DNA from: Gemmatimonadota bacterium
Lineage (GTDB): Bacteria > Gemmatimonadota > Gemmatimonadetes > Longimicrobiales > Gaopeijiaceae
Length of the DNA: 34,393 nt
Direction: 5' to 3'
NCBI GenBank assembly: GCA_028873825.1
Contig: JAPPNM010000093.1
Span: forward strand, 1 to 34,393
The position numbers were made by a program, and so were the translations under genes. Numbering within the stretch: position 1 is the first letter of the stretch; each line of letters opens with the position of its first letter. The notes beneath the pieces are model-generated. The model was not told the origin of the DNA. It did no database searches and worked only from the letters and a program-made list of their open reading frames with translations. Below are positions 1-6,964 of the stretch, in pieces.

Positions 1-63
1 AAGCGGCCAGCCCGGATGCGTCGCCGTTCGAATGCCGGGGGGATTTTGTCCACGGGCTGCTAG
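1..63 (-). repeat. Stop-anchored dispersed repeat, subtype A (copy R1)
   Basis: Read on the minus strand this begins TAGCAGCCCGTGGACAAAAT and runs off the window edge. It matches the copy at 11779-11843 at roughly 85-90% by eye, and its first ~15 bases match the cores at 18375-18389, 19149-19163 and 34293-34307. It directly follows the CoxB stop codon, a TAG at 64-66 within GTAGCTAGCAG. It lies between coxB and whatever follows to the left. Confidence 0.75.
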
Positions 64-852
64 CTACCCGGCCGGGTGGGAGTTTGCGGCCGGGGGCGTC
101 TCTCCTGCCGAAGGCGCGGCGGCCGCGTTCGCCGCCGCGGGAGGCGTGTTCGCCGCCACCCAGGCCGCGTGTTCCTCGGCGCTCTCCACGAAGACCTCGC
201 CCTTCATCACCCCGTGGCCGAAGCCGCAGATCTCGGTGCATTGCAGGTCGAAGGTGCCGGTCGCCGTCGGCCGGAACCAGCCGGTGATGCTCCGCCCCGG
301 GATCGCGTCCTGCTTGATCCGCCAGACCGGAACCGAGAAGCTGTGGAGCACGTCGGTGGCCTCGAGCTTGAAGTGGTAGAGCTTATCGTTCTCGACGTGG
401 AGCTCGTCCACCGTGCGGATGTCGTCTGCGGTGTCCAGCTCGCCGTCCGCGCCGGGGTGCTGGATGATCCAGGCCCACTGCTGCCCCGTGATCCGGATCA
501 CGGCGTCGGGGTTCTCGGGCAGGTCCATCTTGATCTTGTGCCAGACGTTGAACGAGACCACGATGATCAGGACGTCGAAGGCGAGCACCGCGAGGTGAGG
601 GTAGGTGATCCACTTCTTGTGGCGCTTGTTCTTTCCGTCGATGTAGTCGGCCCGGCGTCCGTCGCCCTTCGCCCGGAACTTCATGATGAAGTACACGAAG
701 ACGAACTCGGCGGCCAGGAACCAGACGCCCACCAGCACCAGCACCAGCAGGATCAGGAAGTCGATGTCCGCCGCGTAGGAGGACCCGACCCGGATCAGCC
801 CGATGTCGTCGAAGAAGTGGCCCAGGCGTTCGAGGAGGCTCATGTCGTTCAC
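64..852 (-). CDS. coxB: Cytochrome c oxidase subunit II (CuA subunit)
   Basis: This is the subunit that takes electrons from cytochrome c through a binuclear CuA centre and passes them to subunit I, in the membrane with the CuA domain outside. Two N-terminal membrane segments lie at about residues 28-58 and 85-103. The CuA ligands are visible: His170 in DVLHSFSVP, Cys205 and Cys209 in CTEICGFGH, His213 and Met216. The aromatic stretch QQWAW precedes the cupredoxin fold. At 262 residues it is a normal length, with an Ala/Pro-rich tail and no fused heme c domain. It starts at GTG 850-852, overlapping the stop of the upstream small gene by 4 nt (GTGA); ATG 841-843 is an alternative. The neighbouring triheme cytochrome is a plausible electron donor. 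A coxA gene would be expected to the left, beyond the window. Confidence 0.95.
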   Translation of the reverse strand: MNDMSLLERLGHFFDDIGLIRVGSSYAADIDFLILLVLVLVGVWFLAAEFVFVYFIMKFRAKGDGRRADYIDGKNKRHKKWITYPHLAVLAFDVLIIVVSFNVWHKIKMDLPENPDAVIRITGQQWAWIIQHPGADGELDTADDIRTVDELHVENDKLYHFKLEATDVLHSFSVPVWRIKQDAIPGRSITGWFRPTATGTFDLQCTEICGFGHGVMKGEVFVESAEEHAAWVAANTPPAAANAAAAPSAGETPPAANSHPAG

Positions 853-1031
853 TGCAGGATGAAGGTGTAGACCACCGCCGCGCCGATGAAGCCCACGGCC
901 AGCCGGAACGTCCAGACCAGCGTCTTCCGCGCGAAGATGACCGCCTCGTTGGCCTCGTCGGGGGGCGGGGCCGGAATCTCGGCGGCCAGTTCGGCGTGGG
1001 TGGGCAAGTCGGCCGGTGTCTTCGCTGCCAT
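849..1031 (-). CDS. Small single-span membrane protein in the oxidase operon
   Basis: A 60-residue protein beginning MAAKTPADLPTHAELAAEIP, with an acidic, Pro-rich N-terminal half and one hydrophobic helix at about residues 38-58 (VWTFRLAVGFIGAAVVYTF). It starts 5 nt after the cytochrome c stop and its TGA overlaps the coxB GTG, so it is almost certainly translated with them. I do not recognise a named family. The position between a cytochrome c and CoxB, and the single membrane helix, suggest a small accessory or assembly subunit of the oxidase. That role is inference. The same frame is open far upstream, but a start at 1031 fits the operon spacing. Confidence 0.75.
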   Translation of the reverse strand: MAAKTPADLPTHAELAAEIPAPPPDEANEAVIFARKTLVWTFRLAVGFIGAAVVYTFILQ

Positions 1032-1036
1032 GGCCG

Positions 1037-2059
1037 TCAGCGGCTCAGGGTGAACACGTAGGCGGCGACGGCTCGCACCTCGTCGTCGGTGAGAGGCATG
1101 CCGGCGCGGGGCTGCATCGTGCCGGGATACTCCACCGGCTCCGGAACGCCCGTCATGACGATGGAGACGATCGACTCGTACCCGCCGTCGATGTTCAGCC
1201 ACTCGTCGTCGGCGAGGCTGGGGGCCAGCGCCCCGCCCCGGCCTTCGCGCACGTGGCAGGTGAAGCAGATCCCCCTGGTTCCGTTGAAGATCTCCTGGCC
1301 CTCCTGCGCCATCGCCACGGTAACGCCCTCGGGCAGGATCGCCGGGTCGGCGTCGACCGGAGGCAGGGGCGGGGGAGGCGGCGCGGCGATCTTGCGGGGC
1401 AGCCGCTGCATGGTCATCACGTAGGCGGTGACGTCGCGGATCCGCTCGTCGGTCAGGCCGCTGGCGGGCGCGCGCATGGTGGCGCCGGCCGCGTCGCCGA
1501 CCCCCCGCACCCCGTCGCGGTACTTCCTGAGCGACGACTCGACGTACCAGTCGTTCAGGTGGAGCAGCGAGGGCGCGTTCAGCTCCGGCACCCCCAAGTC
1601 GACCCCGCGCCCGTCCCGGCCGTGGCAGTTCGCGCAGAGTTGCACGTACTCCGCCTCGCCGGCCTGCGCGTTCCCGCCCTGGGCGGTGGCCGGCGGATCG
1701 GGGATCGGCAGGCTCACCACGTATTCCACCACCGACTCGATGTCGCCCTTGTCCGCGAACAGCGCCCGCGACATGGGGCGCATCCGCAGCCCCTCCGCGT
1801 CGGCATGATGATAGCCGCGCGCGCCGCTCTGGAACTTCAGGAGCTGGGCGGTCAGGTACCAGCCGGAACCTCCGGCGATGGCCGGCGCCCCCAGTTCCCG
1901 CTTGCCGGCCCCGTCGTCGCCGTGGCACGGCGAGCAGGCGTCGAAGATGAGCTCGCCCCGGGCCACGCCGGGCTCGGAACCGCCGCACGCTCCCGCCAAA
2001 ACCGCAAGGACGGCGGCGCGGCGCGCATTGTTGAAGCGTCCTGTCGGGAACCTCGTCAT
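1037..2059 (-). CDS. Triheme c-type cytochrome lipoprotein
   Basis: Three CXXCH heme-binding sites are present: CSPCH at residues 42-46, CANCH from 142 and CFTCH from 265, each followed by a glycine-rich loop typical of class I cytochrome c domains. The likely axial methionines lie in segments such as RMRPM, TMRAP and GTMQPRAGMP. The N-terminus has an arginine-rich start, a hydrophobic stretch and a lipobox-like LAGAC with Cys25, so it is probably a lipid-anchored periplasmic protein. A Pro-rich linker (APPPPPLPPV) separates domains two and three. I chose ATG 2057-2059 over the upstream in-frame ATG at 2110 because it gives a proper lipoprotein signal. It heads the operon with the 60-residue peptide and CoxB and probably delivers electrons to the CuA centre. 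A free-standing triheme donor beside coxB is less usual than a fused heme domain. Confidence 0.88.
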   Translation of the reverse strand: MTRFPTGRFNNARRAAVLAVLAGACGGSEPGVARGELIFDACSPCHGDDGAGKRELGAPAIAGGSGWYLTAQLLKFQSGARGYHHADAEGLRMRPMSRALFADKGDIESVVEYVVSLPIPDPPATAQGGNAQAGEAEYVQLCANCHGRDGRGVDLGVPELNAPSLLHLNDWYVESSLRKYRDGVRGVGDAAGATMRAPASGLTDERIRDVTAYVMTMQRLPRKIAAPPPPPLPPVDADPAILPEGVTVAMAQEGQEIFNGTRGICFTCHVREGRGGALAPSLADDEWLNIDGGYESIVSIVMTGVPEPVEYPGTMQPRAGMPLTDDEVRAVAAYVFTLSR

Positions 2060-2200
2060 TGTCCTCGCTCGGCGGATCGGCCTCCGAAAACCGCCCTGTA
2101 AGTTCGCCAATTCGGCGCGCGGATTCTAGCGACGGGGGACGGCTGGGGCAACCGGGGGGCTCGGGCGGGGTGGGGGATCGATTCGCGGGGCCCCGAACCG

Positions 2201-2896
2201 CTAACGCCGCAGCCGGCGGCGCCGCTTCTTCTCCAGCCGCCGCCTGCGCCGCGCCTCCCGTCTCGACTCCCCCGGGTGCCGGGTCTCGATCTCCACCGAC
2301 CCGAAGACGGAAAGGCCGTCCACCCGGATCGCCGGGGAGTCCGGAGCGACCGAAGCCGGACCCGGGCCGCGCTGCCCGAAGTTCCCGAACACGGCCGAAC
2401 CGCCGCACCGGACGTTCACCCCGGGCGGCACGAGGATCTCGACCGAGCCCATTGCCGCGACCACCGAGAAGGTCGCGCCGCCGGGCCCGAACCTGGCTTC
2501 CCTCAGGTCGATCACGGCCGATCCCATGAAGGCCACCACCGTGTTCCGTCTGGCCGGCACCCACCGCCCGGCCCTTTTCGTTTCACCGAACACGGCCACG
2601 GCCCGGTCCGCGGCCCGCACCTCCGCAAGCGGCGCGGCCGCCGCGGCATGCACCATCTTCGGCGCAGACCGATCCCCTTGCGCCGCGCCGGCGCCGGTTT
2701 CGAGCCCCTCGATGGCGCTTCCCAGCTCGGCCATCGACCCGGCCGCATGCGCCAGGCTCACGCGCCGCTCGAAGTCCTCCACGCCCAACATGTCCCTGGC
2801 GAAGCACTCGCTCAGCAGGTCGATCGCCTTCTCGCGGGCGTCGGCGAGTTCGATCGTGGCCGGTTTCGTCGCGGCCGGCTCCGGCGTGTCACCCAT
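2201..2896 (-). CDS. DUF1707 / LiaF-like cell-envelope stress protein
   Basis: Residues ~15-65 (ADAREKAIDLLSECFARDML and following, with VEDFERRVSLAHAA) match the short DUF1707 domain found at the N-terminus of many small envelope proteins. The C-terminal half (FMGSAVIDLREA, VVAAMGSVEILVPPGV, GLSVFGSVEIET) has the repeating beta pattern of the LiaF/DUF2154 C-terminal domain, which in Firmicutes modulates envelope-stress signalling. The extreme C-terminus is very basic (REARRRRRLEKKRRRRLRR). No membrane helix is visible, so it looks cytoplasmic. GAGG lies 7 nt before ATG 2896; ATG 2902 is also possible. It follows the ion-channel gene with a gap of a few bases and is probably co-transcribed. 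Function here is unknown. Confidence 0.75.
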   Translation of the reverse strand: MGDTPEPAATKPATIELADAREKAIDLLSECFARDMLGVEDFERRVSLAHAAGSMAELGSAIEGLETGAGAAQGDRSAPKMVHAAAAAPLAEVRAADRAVAVFGETKRAGRWVPARRNTVVAFMGSAVIDLREARFGPGGATFSVVAAMGSVEILVPPGVNVRCGGSAVFGNFGQRGPGPASVAPDSPAIRVDGLSVFGSVEIETRHPGESRREARRRRRLEKKRRRRLRR

Positions 2897-2905
2897 CGCC
2901 ATTCC

Positions 2906-3757
2906 TCATTCGCCGCCGACGTCGACGACGGTGCCCCCGCACGTCTTGCAGAACCGCGCGTCCTCGTCGTGCCCGCCGCTCCGGCATCCCGAACACACCC
3001 GGCCGCGGACTCGCACCAGACCTCGGGCGTGGGCCAACTCGACGCTGACGATCCCGGTCGGCACGGCGATCAGTCCATACCCGAGGAGCATGATAATAGC
3101 GGCCAGAAACTGCCCGGGCGCCGTGACCGGCGTGATGTCCCCGAATCCGACCGTGGTCAGGGTGACCACCGCCCAGTATACCGCCACCGGAATGGAGGTG
3201 AAGCCCGCCGCCGGTCCCTCGATCAGGTACATGAAGGAACCCAGGATCACGACCAGGGTCGCCACCGTGATCAGGAACACGATGACCCGGAACCGGCTGG
3301 CCGCCAGCGCCCGGCCCAGGACCCGGGCCTCCCCCAGGAAACGCACCAGCTTGAGGACCCTGAAGACGCGCAACACCCTCAGCACCCTGATGACCACCAG
3401 AAAGCGCGTATCGTAAAGGATCAGACTCAGGTAGGTCGGGATGATCGAAAGCAGGTCGACTATGCCGAAGAAGCTCAGCGCGTAGCGCCGCTTGGACCGG
3501 ACCGACGCCAGACGCGCCGCGTACTCGACAGTGAACAGGACCGTGAAGACCCATTCCAGGACGTGCAGCGCGAACCCGTGCCGCGCCTCGATCGACTCCA
3601 CCGAGTCGAGCATGACGACCAGGACGCTGGCGATGATGGTGAGGATGAGCAGGATGTCGAAGACCCTGGCCCCGACGTGGATGTCCGTCTCGAAGAGGAT
3701 GTCGTACAGCTGCCCTCGCCAGGGCGGACCGTTGCGCGCGCGGTTGCTTCGCGTCAT
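2906..3757 (-). CDS. Voltage-gated-type potassium channel with C-terminal zinc ribbon
   Basis: A six-helix cation channel in one chain. The S4 voltage-sensor-like helix carries regularly spaced arginines (RVLRVLRVFRVLKLVRF, about residues 120-140). A pore helix leads to the selectivity filter TVGFGD at residues 202-207, a K+-type filter with Phe in place of the common Tyr. After S6 the short cytoplasmic tail holds four cysteines in two CxxC pairs (CSGC and CKTC), a zinc-ribbon-like knuckle. At 283 residues it resembles compact bacterial Kv-like channels. The zinc ribbon in place of a regulatory RCK domain is the unusual part, and a metal or redox input is only a guess. The start lies 6 nt after the msrA stop, so msrA, channel and LiaF-like gene probably form one operon. 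Confidence 0.9.
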   Translation of the reverse strand: MTRSNRARNGPPWRGQLYDILFETDIHVGARVFDILLILTIIASVLVVMLDSVESIEARHGFALHVLEWVFTVLFTVEYAARLASVRSKRRYALSFFGIVDLLSIIPTYLSLILYDTRFLVVIRVLRVLRVFRVLKLVRFLGEARVLGRALAASRFRVIVFLITVATLVVILGSFMYLIEGPAAGFTSIPVAVYWAVVTLTTVGFGDITPVTAPGQFLAAIIMLLGYGLIAVPTGIVSVELAHARGLVRVRGRVCSGCRSGGHDEDARFCKTCGGTVVDVGGE

Positions 3758-3763
3758 CCGGCG

Positions 3764-4435
3764 CTATTCGGCCGCAAGCGCGACGCCGCTCGGACAGGAC
3801 ACGCCCGTGCTCCCCAGCCCGCAGTAGCCGCCCGGGTTCTTCGCCAGGTACTGCTGGTGGTACTCCTCGGCGTAGTAGAACTCGGGGGCGGGCGCGATCT
3901 CGGTGGTGATGGCCGCGAACCCGGCCCGGTCGAGCTCGGCCTGGTACCGGTCACGCGACTCCCTCGCCAGCCGCAGCTGCCGGTCTCCCACCGCATAGGC
4001 GGCCGACCGGTACTGCGTCCCCACGTCGGCGCCCTGCCGCATGCCCTGGGTCGGGTCGTGTCCCTCCCAGAAGGCGGCAAGCAAAGTTCGGTAGTCGATC
4101 GCGTCGGGATCGTAGACGACCAGCACGGCCTCGGCGTGCCCCGTACCGCCCGTGCATACTTCCCGGTACGTCGGGTTCGGGGTCGCGCCCCCCTGGTAGC
4201 CCGCCGCGGTCGAGTATACGCCGGCAAGCTCCCAGAACCGGCGCTCGGCGCCCCAGAAGCATCCCATTGCGAAGTGGGCGCGCTGGAAGCCCTCGGGGAA
4301 GGGAGGCCCGATCCGGTTGCCGTTGACGTAGTGAAGGCCGGGCGCGCTCAGCGGTTCGCGTCTTCCCGGCAGCGCCTCGCGCGCGCCCGGTATCTCGAAC
4401 TTCCAACGATCGGTAAACATTTGACGCAGATTCAT
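3764..4435 (-). CDS. msrA: Peptide-methionine (S)-S-oxide reductase
   Basis: MsrA repairs oxidised methionine by reducing the S-epimer of methionine sulfoxide. The catalytic motif GCFWGAE holds Cys59. Substrate-binding segments [14 protein letters not shown] and GTQYRSA are present, and two recycling cysteines lie in [15 protein letters not shown] near the C-terminus. It has 223 residues, with an N-terminal extension of about 50 residues ahead of the domain, as in E. coli MsrA. ATG 4433-4435 is chosen; a TTG at 4474 would add 13 residues. The catalytic residue is an ordinary Cys. It is divergent from the OsmC-type selenoprotein candidate at 4587, so the two redox genes share an upstream region of about 150 nt. 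Confidence 0.95.
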   Translation of the reverse strand: MNLRQMFTDRWKFEIPGAREALPGRREPLSAPGLHYVNGNRIGPPFPEGFQRAHFAMGCFWGAERRFWELAGVYSTAAGYQGGATPNPTYREVCTGGTGHAEAVLVVYDPDAIDYRTLLAAFWEGHDPTQGMRQGADVGTQYRSAAYAVGDRQLRLARESRDRYQAELDRAGFAAITTEIAPAPEFYYAEEYHQQYLAKNPGGYCGLGSTGVSCPSGVALAAE

Positions 4436-4586
4436 GGCCGAATGAAGGTAATAGGGCGCCGCCCGTCTCCCCAAGCGGGGCCGGCTTTCCTGTCGGGCGC
4501 GGCTTTCCCCGGACGCGCCGCCCGGATAGCTTCCGACGGCACCGGCGACCGGCAGCCCTCACCCACCACGCCAACGAGGCCCCTCC
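4436..4586. promoter_or_regulatory. Divergent msrA/osmC-like intergenic region
   Basis: This 151-nt gap must hold promoters for both divergent genes. On the minus strand a TATTAC lies about 15 nt before the msrA ATG and could be part of a -10 element. On the plus strand GAGG at 4576-4579 is a ribosome-binding site 7 nt before the OsmC ATG. I see no convincing operator palindrome. Confidence 0.4.
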
Positions 4587-5051
4587 ATGAGCGACCCCTT
4601 CTACACCGCCCGAGCCCACGTAGCGAAGGTGGACGGCATCCACCGTCGCGCGACGCTGGAAGACGGCACCGAGATCGACTTCGGCGTCCACGGCGCAATC
4701 AAGTCGCACTACCGCCTCGACGCGGAGCCCGACCGCCCCCTGCCGGTCGACTACGTGGTCGCGGCGGCCGCGGGCTGACTGCTCGGGACGCTCAACGGCG
4801 CACTGGAGGTGCGCGGGATCCCGATGGCGAACGACGCGATCAGCGTGGCCGCGGAGGGTGTGAACGAGGTGGTGGACCGGATCGTGGTGCTGACGAAGAT
4901 TCACGCGCACTACGCTATCCAGCTTCCGGCCGGCGCACCGCGCGACAAGGTCGACCGGGCGCTGGAAACGCACGTGGCGAAGTGCCCGACGGCGCGCAGT
5001 CTGGAAGGTGCGGTCGAGGTCACCTGGTCGGCGGACGTGACGGAGGGGTAA
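4587..5051 (+). CDS. OsmC-family peroxidase-like protein, candidate selenoprotein (in-frame TGA = Sec64)
   Basis: OsmC/Ohr proteins reduce organic peroxides with two cysteines about 65-70 residues apart. Here the frame reads 63 residues ending PVDYVVAAAAG, then TGA at 4776-4778, then continues unbroken for 90 residues (LLGTLNGALEVRG onward) to TAA. The TGA sits where the family has its first conserved Cys (the AAAAG-C or GSC motif at the start of the long central helix). The second conserved Cys is present as Cys133 in AKCPTARSL, 69 residues later. Both halves are well conserved, the frame is intact and the total of 154 residues is a normal family length. A SECIS-like hairpin follows the TGA (4798-4814). 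GAGG 7 nt upstream supports ATG 4587. I interpret it as a selenocysteine peroxidase. The alternative is a recent nonsense mutation. No sel genes are in the window to settle it. Confidence 0.8.
4776..4814 (+). promoter_or_regulatory. Bacterial SECIS-like element after TGA
   Basis: TGA occupies 4776-4778. A 6-bp perfect stem, GCGCAC (4798-4803) with GTGCGC (4809-4814), closes the 5-nt loop TGGAG (4804-4808). The loop starts 25 nt after the TGA and has G as its second base. Known bacterial SECIS elements lie within the coding region, with the apical loop about 16-37 nt after the UGA and a G among the first two loop bases, so this fits. GC-rich sequence forms short stems by chance, so the hairpin supports but does not prove the case. 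Confidence 0.6.
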
Positions 5052-5083
5052 GCGTGCGCCGCGCCCCGCTCGCCGAACCGGGT

Positions 5084-5105
5084 GCCCGCGTACACGATCG
5101 CGGGC
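5084..5105 (+). terminator. Possible terminator between convergent genes
   Basis: GCCCGCG (5084-5090) and CGCGGGC (5099-5105) form a 7-bp stem with an 8-nt loop, followed by GTTTCGTC. It lies in the 60-nt gap between the OsmC-like gene and the converging HEAT-repeat gene. The T-tract is poor. Confidence 0.4.
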
Positions 5106-5111
5106 GTTTCG

Positions 5112-6914
5112 TCACTTGCGCGAACCGCTTCTCCCGGTCTTCGGCAGGGTGTCCCGTTGCGGCCCGCGCAGCAGCTCCAGGAGGAAGTCGACCGCTTCCG
5201 GGGATCCGGTGCGGCCCAGCCAGCTGACCGCACGTTCACGCACTTCGGGATCGGATTCCAGGCGGGCGAGCTCGACCATCTGCCGCACGACTTGAGACTT
5301 GGCCTCGCCCTTCGACCGGCCCGCCTTGCGGTAGAGGGCGTAGTAGATCCGTTCGCGCAGGTCGGACTCCCCGAGCCGCCGGTACGCTTCGACCAGGCCC
5401 GAGAGTTCCAGCGACGGGCTTCTCGCCCAGGCTTCGAGCGCTTTCGAGCGGATGCGGCTCGCCTCGTTCGCGTCGAAGGCCAGTCCGAACAGCCAGGCTT
5501 CCGCCTGTTTGCTCCCGTTCGCCGCCCTGAGGCGCAGCCGGTCGATCAGGGCGGTCTTGAGCTTAGGGGTTTCCATCTCGTCGTAGATCCCGATCAGCGC
5601 CTCGGTTTCCGCGTCGTCGCGCCGGCCCAGCGCCACGATGGCGTTCTCGCGAAGGCCCTCCGGTTTCGAAGCGTCCGCGGCGAAGGCCGCGAGCGCGTCG
5701 CGGGCCCCCGGGTTCCTGCTGCCCCCAAGTCCCCGAATCGCGGCTTCCTGCATCTTCGCGTCGTTCGAGCGCGCGAGCACGTTCACGAGGGCGGCGAGAG
5801 CGGTCGGCGTGTCGAACCGCCGCAAGCCCGACACGGCGGCGAGGCGGGTTCCCCGGTTCGGATGGGTGGCGGCGATGCCGACCAGCTCCCGCTCCGCTTC
5901 GGGGGTGCCGTCGCGCGCGAGCCGCCCGACCGCGTAGGCGCGCAGATTGACGGAGCACTCGTCGTCGCGGTCGATCACGTTGCGCAGGATCCGGATCCGA
6001 TCCGTCTCCACGATACGCAGGACCGACGTCAGCGCCTCCTGCTGCACGGACGCGTCTTCGCAGTGCTCCGGGAGCTCATGATCGGATGTCACCGTGAACC
6101 GCCCCTCCCCCACCTGCACAACTAGCCGCCTGAGCCCTGACATCTCCGCCAGATCGATCACCGTGGTTTCCTCGGTCATGACATTCGTCAGCGAGTCGAG
6201 GGCCGGACCCATAGCCTGGGTAGCCTGGGCAAAGCCGTCCGACGCCGTCGCCATGGCCGCCGCGGCGCTGTCCCACACCGCGTACATGGCCGCCGCGGCG
6301 CTGTCCCCAGCAATCGCGGCGCTGTCCAATGCAATCGCGGCGCTGTCCCAAGAGATCGCGGCTCTGTCCCAAGCAGTCACGGCGCTGTCCCACGCCGCCC
6401 CGATGGCCAGCTCCGACTGTCGCAGCACCTCCCGGGCCGCACGCGGATCGCCCTGCTCCGCCATCTCTCCGAAGATGCGAAGACGGAGTTGGCGCGCGTC
6501 GTTCACGCGACGTGCCTCCAATCCGTCGGCCGGCAGGCTGTCCGGAAGATTCTCCAGCATGTTGCCGAGGAGGAGGGCCGCCCGTTCCAGCTGGCCCTGC
6601 CGGTGGCGGGCGAACGCTTCCCAGTAGAAGGAGTCGCTCACGTATTGCCCCTTCGGGTACCTTTGCCGGTACGTCTCGAACGACCGGGCGGCATCCGCCC
6701 ATTTCGTCCGGTTGATCAGCGACCTCGCGACGAGGAAATACCGCTCCTCGGCACTCACTTCCTGGGCCGGGAGGTGCCCGTTGGCCAGCGCACGGCCGGG
6801 CCCGGCGGTCGTCGCCGCCGCGTCCGCCGCCAGGAGGAGTGCCAGGAGTCCGTGTACCGTCCCGGCGATCATCGCCTTTCTCGCGCCTTTCGTCATCGTA
6901 TCCGGGCTCGTCAT
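5112..6914 (-). CDS. Exported HEAT-repeat protein with WDSA heptad tract
   Basis: A 600-residue protein with an N-terminal signal-like segment (MIAGTVHGLLALLLAADAAA, about residues 15-34). Next is a TPR-like helical region (YFLVARSLINRTKWADAARSF, SDSFYWEAFARHRQGQLERA, residues ~57-115), then an Ala-rich tract of WDSA heptads (about residues 175-220). The C-terminal half (from ~290) carries HEAT/PBS-type repeats such as LRAYAVGRLARDGTPEAE, GTRLAAVSGLRRFDTPTA and REYAL-like units ending in VRERAVSWLGRTGSPEAVDF. It is probably a periplasmic scaffold or protein-interaction protein. It starts 50 nt after the anti-sigma candidate and is probably in the same operon, so it may be an output or sensor of that sigma system. 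No enzymatic motif is seen. Confidence 0.85.
   Translation of the reverse strand: MTSPDTMTKGARKAMIAGTVHGLLALLLAADAAATTAGPGRALANGHLPAQEVSAEERYFLVARSLINRTKWADAARSFETYRQRYPKGQYVSDSFYWEAFARHRQGQLERAALLLGNMLENLPDSLPADGLEARRVNDARQLRLRIFGEMAEQGDPRAAREVLRQSELAIGAAWDSAVTAWDRAAISWDSAAIALDSAAIAGDSAAAAMYAVWDSAAAAMATASDGFAQATQAMGPALDSLTNVMTEETTVIDLAEMSGLRRLVVQVGEGRFTVTSDHELPEHCEDASVQQEALTSVLRIVETDRIRILRNVIDRDDECSVNLRAYAVGRLARDGTPEAERELVGIAATHPNRGTRLAAVSGLRRFDTPTALAALVNVLARSNDAKMQEAAIRGLGGSRNPGARDALAAFAADASKPEGLRENAIVALGRRDDAETEALIGIYDEMETPKLKTALIDRLRLRAANGSKQAEAWLFGLAFDANEASRIRSKALEAWARSPSLELSGLVEAYRRLGESDLRERIYYALYRKAGRSKGEAKSQVVRQMVELARLESDPEVRERAVSWLGRTGSPEAVDFLLELLRGPQRDTLPKTGRSGSRK
6262..6390 (-). 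repeat. 21-nt tandem repeat encoding WDSAAIA heptads
   Basis: GCGGCGCTGTCC-type units begin at 6295, 6316, 6337, 6358 and 6379 at exact 21-nt spacing, with a further unit at 6262. They encode WDSAVTA, WDRAAIS, WDSAAIA, LDSAAIA and GDSAAAA inside the HEAT-repeat protein. Copies differ at several bases, mostly in the variable residues, so the tract is not freshly duplicated. Copy number could vary between strains. Confidence 0.8.
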
Positions 6915-6964
6915 CTCTCAGCCTTTCCGTTCGTGGTTTTTTCCACGTGCGTGATTCGGTCGGG

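Noticed and set aside
4809-5051. Independent small gene starting at the internal ATG region of the OsmC-like gene
   Set aside because: It is the C-terminal half of the OsmC fold in frame with 4587-4778. Alone it lacks the N-terminal beta sheet, and no ribosome-binding site was seen for it.
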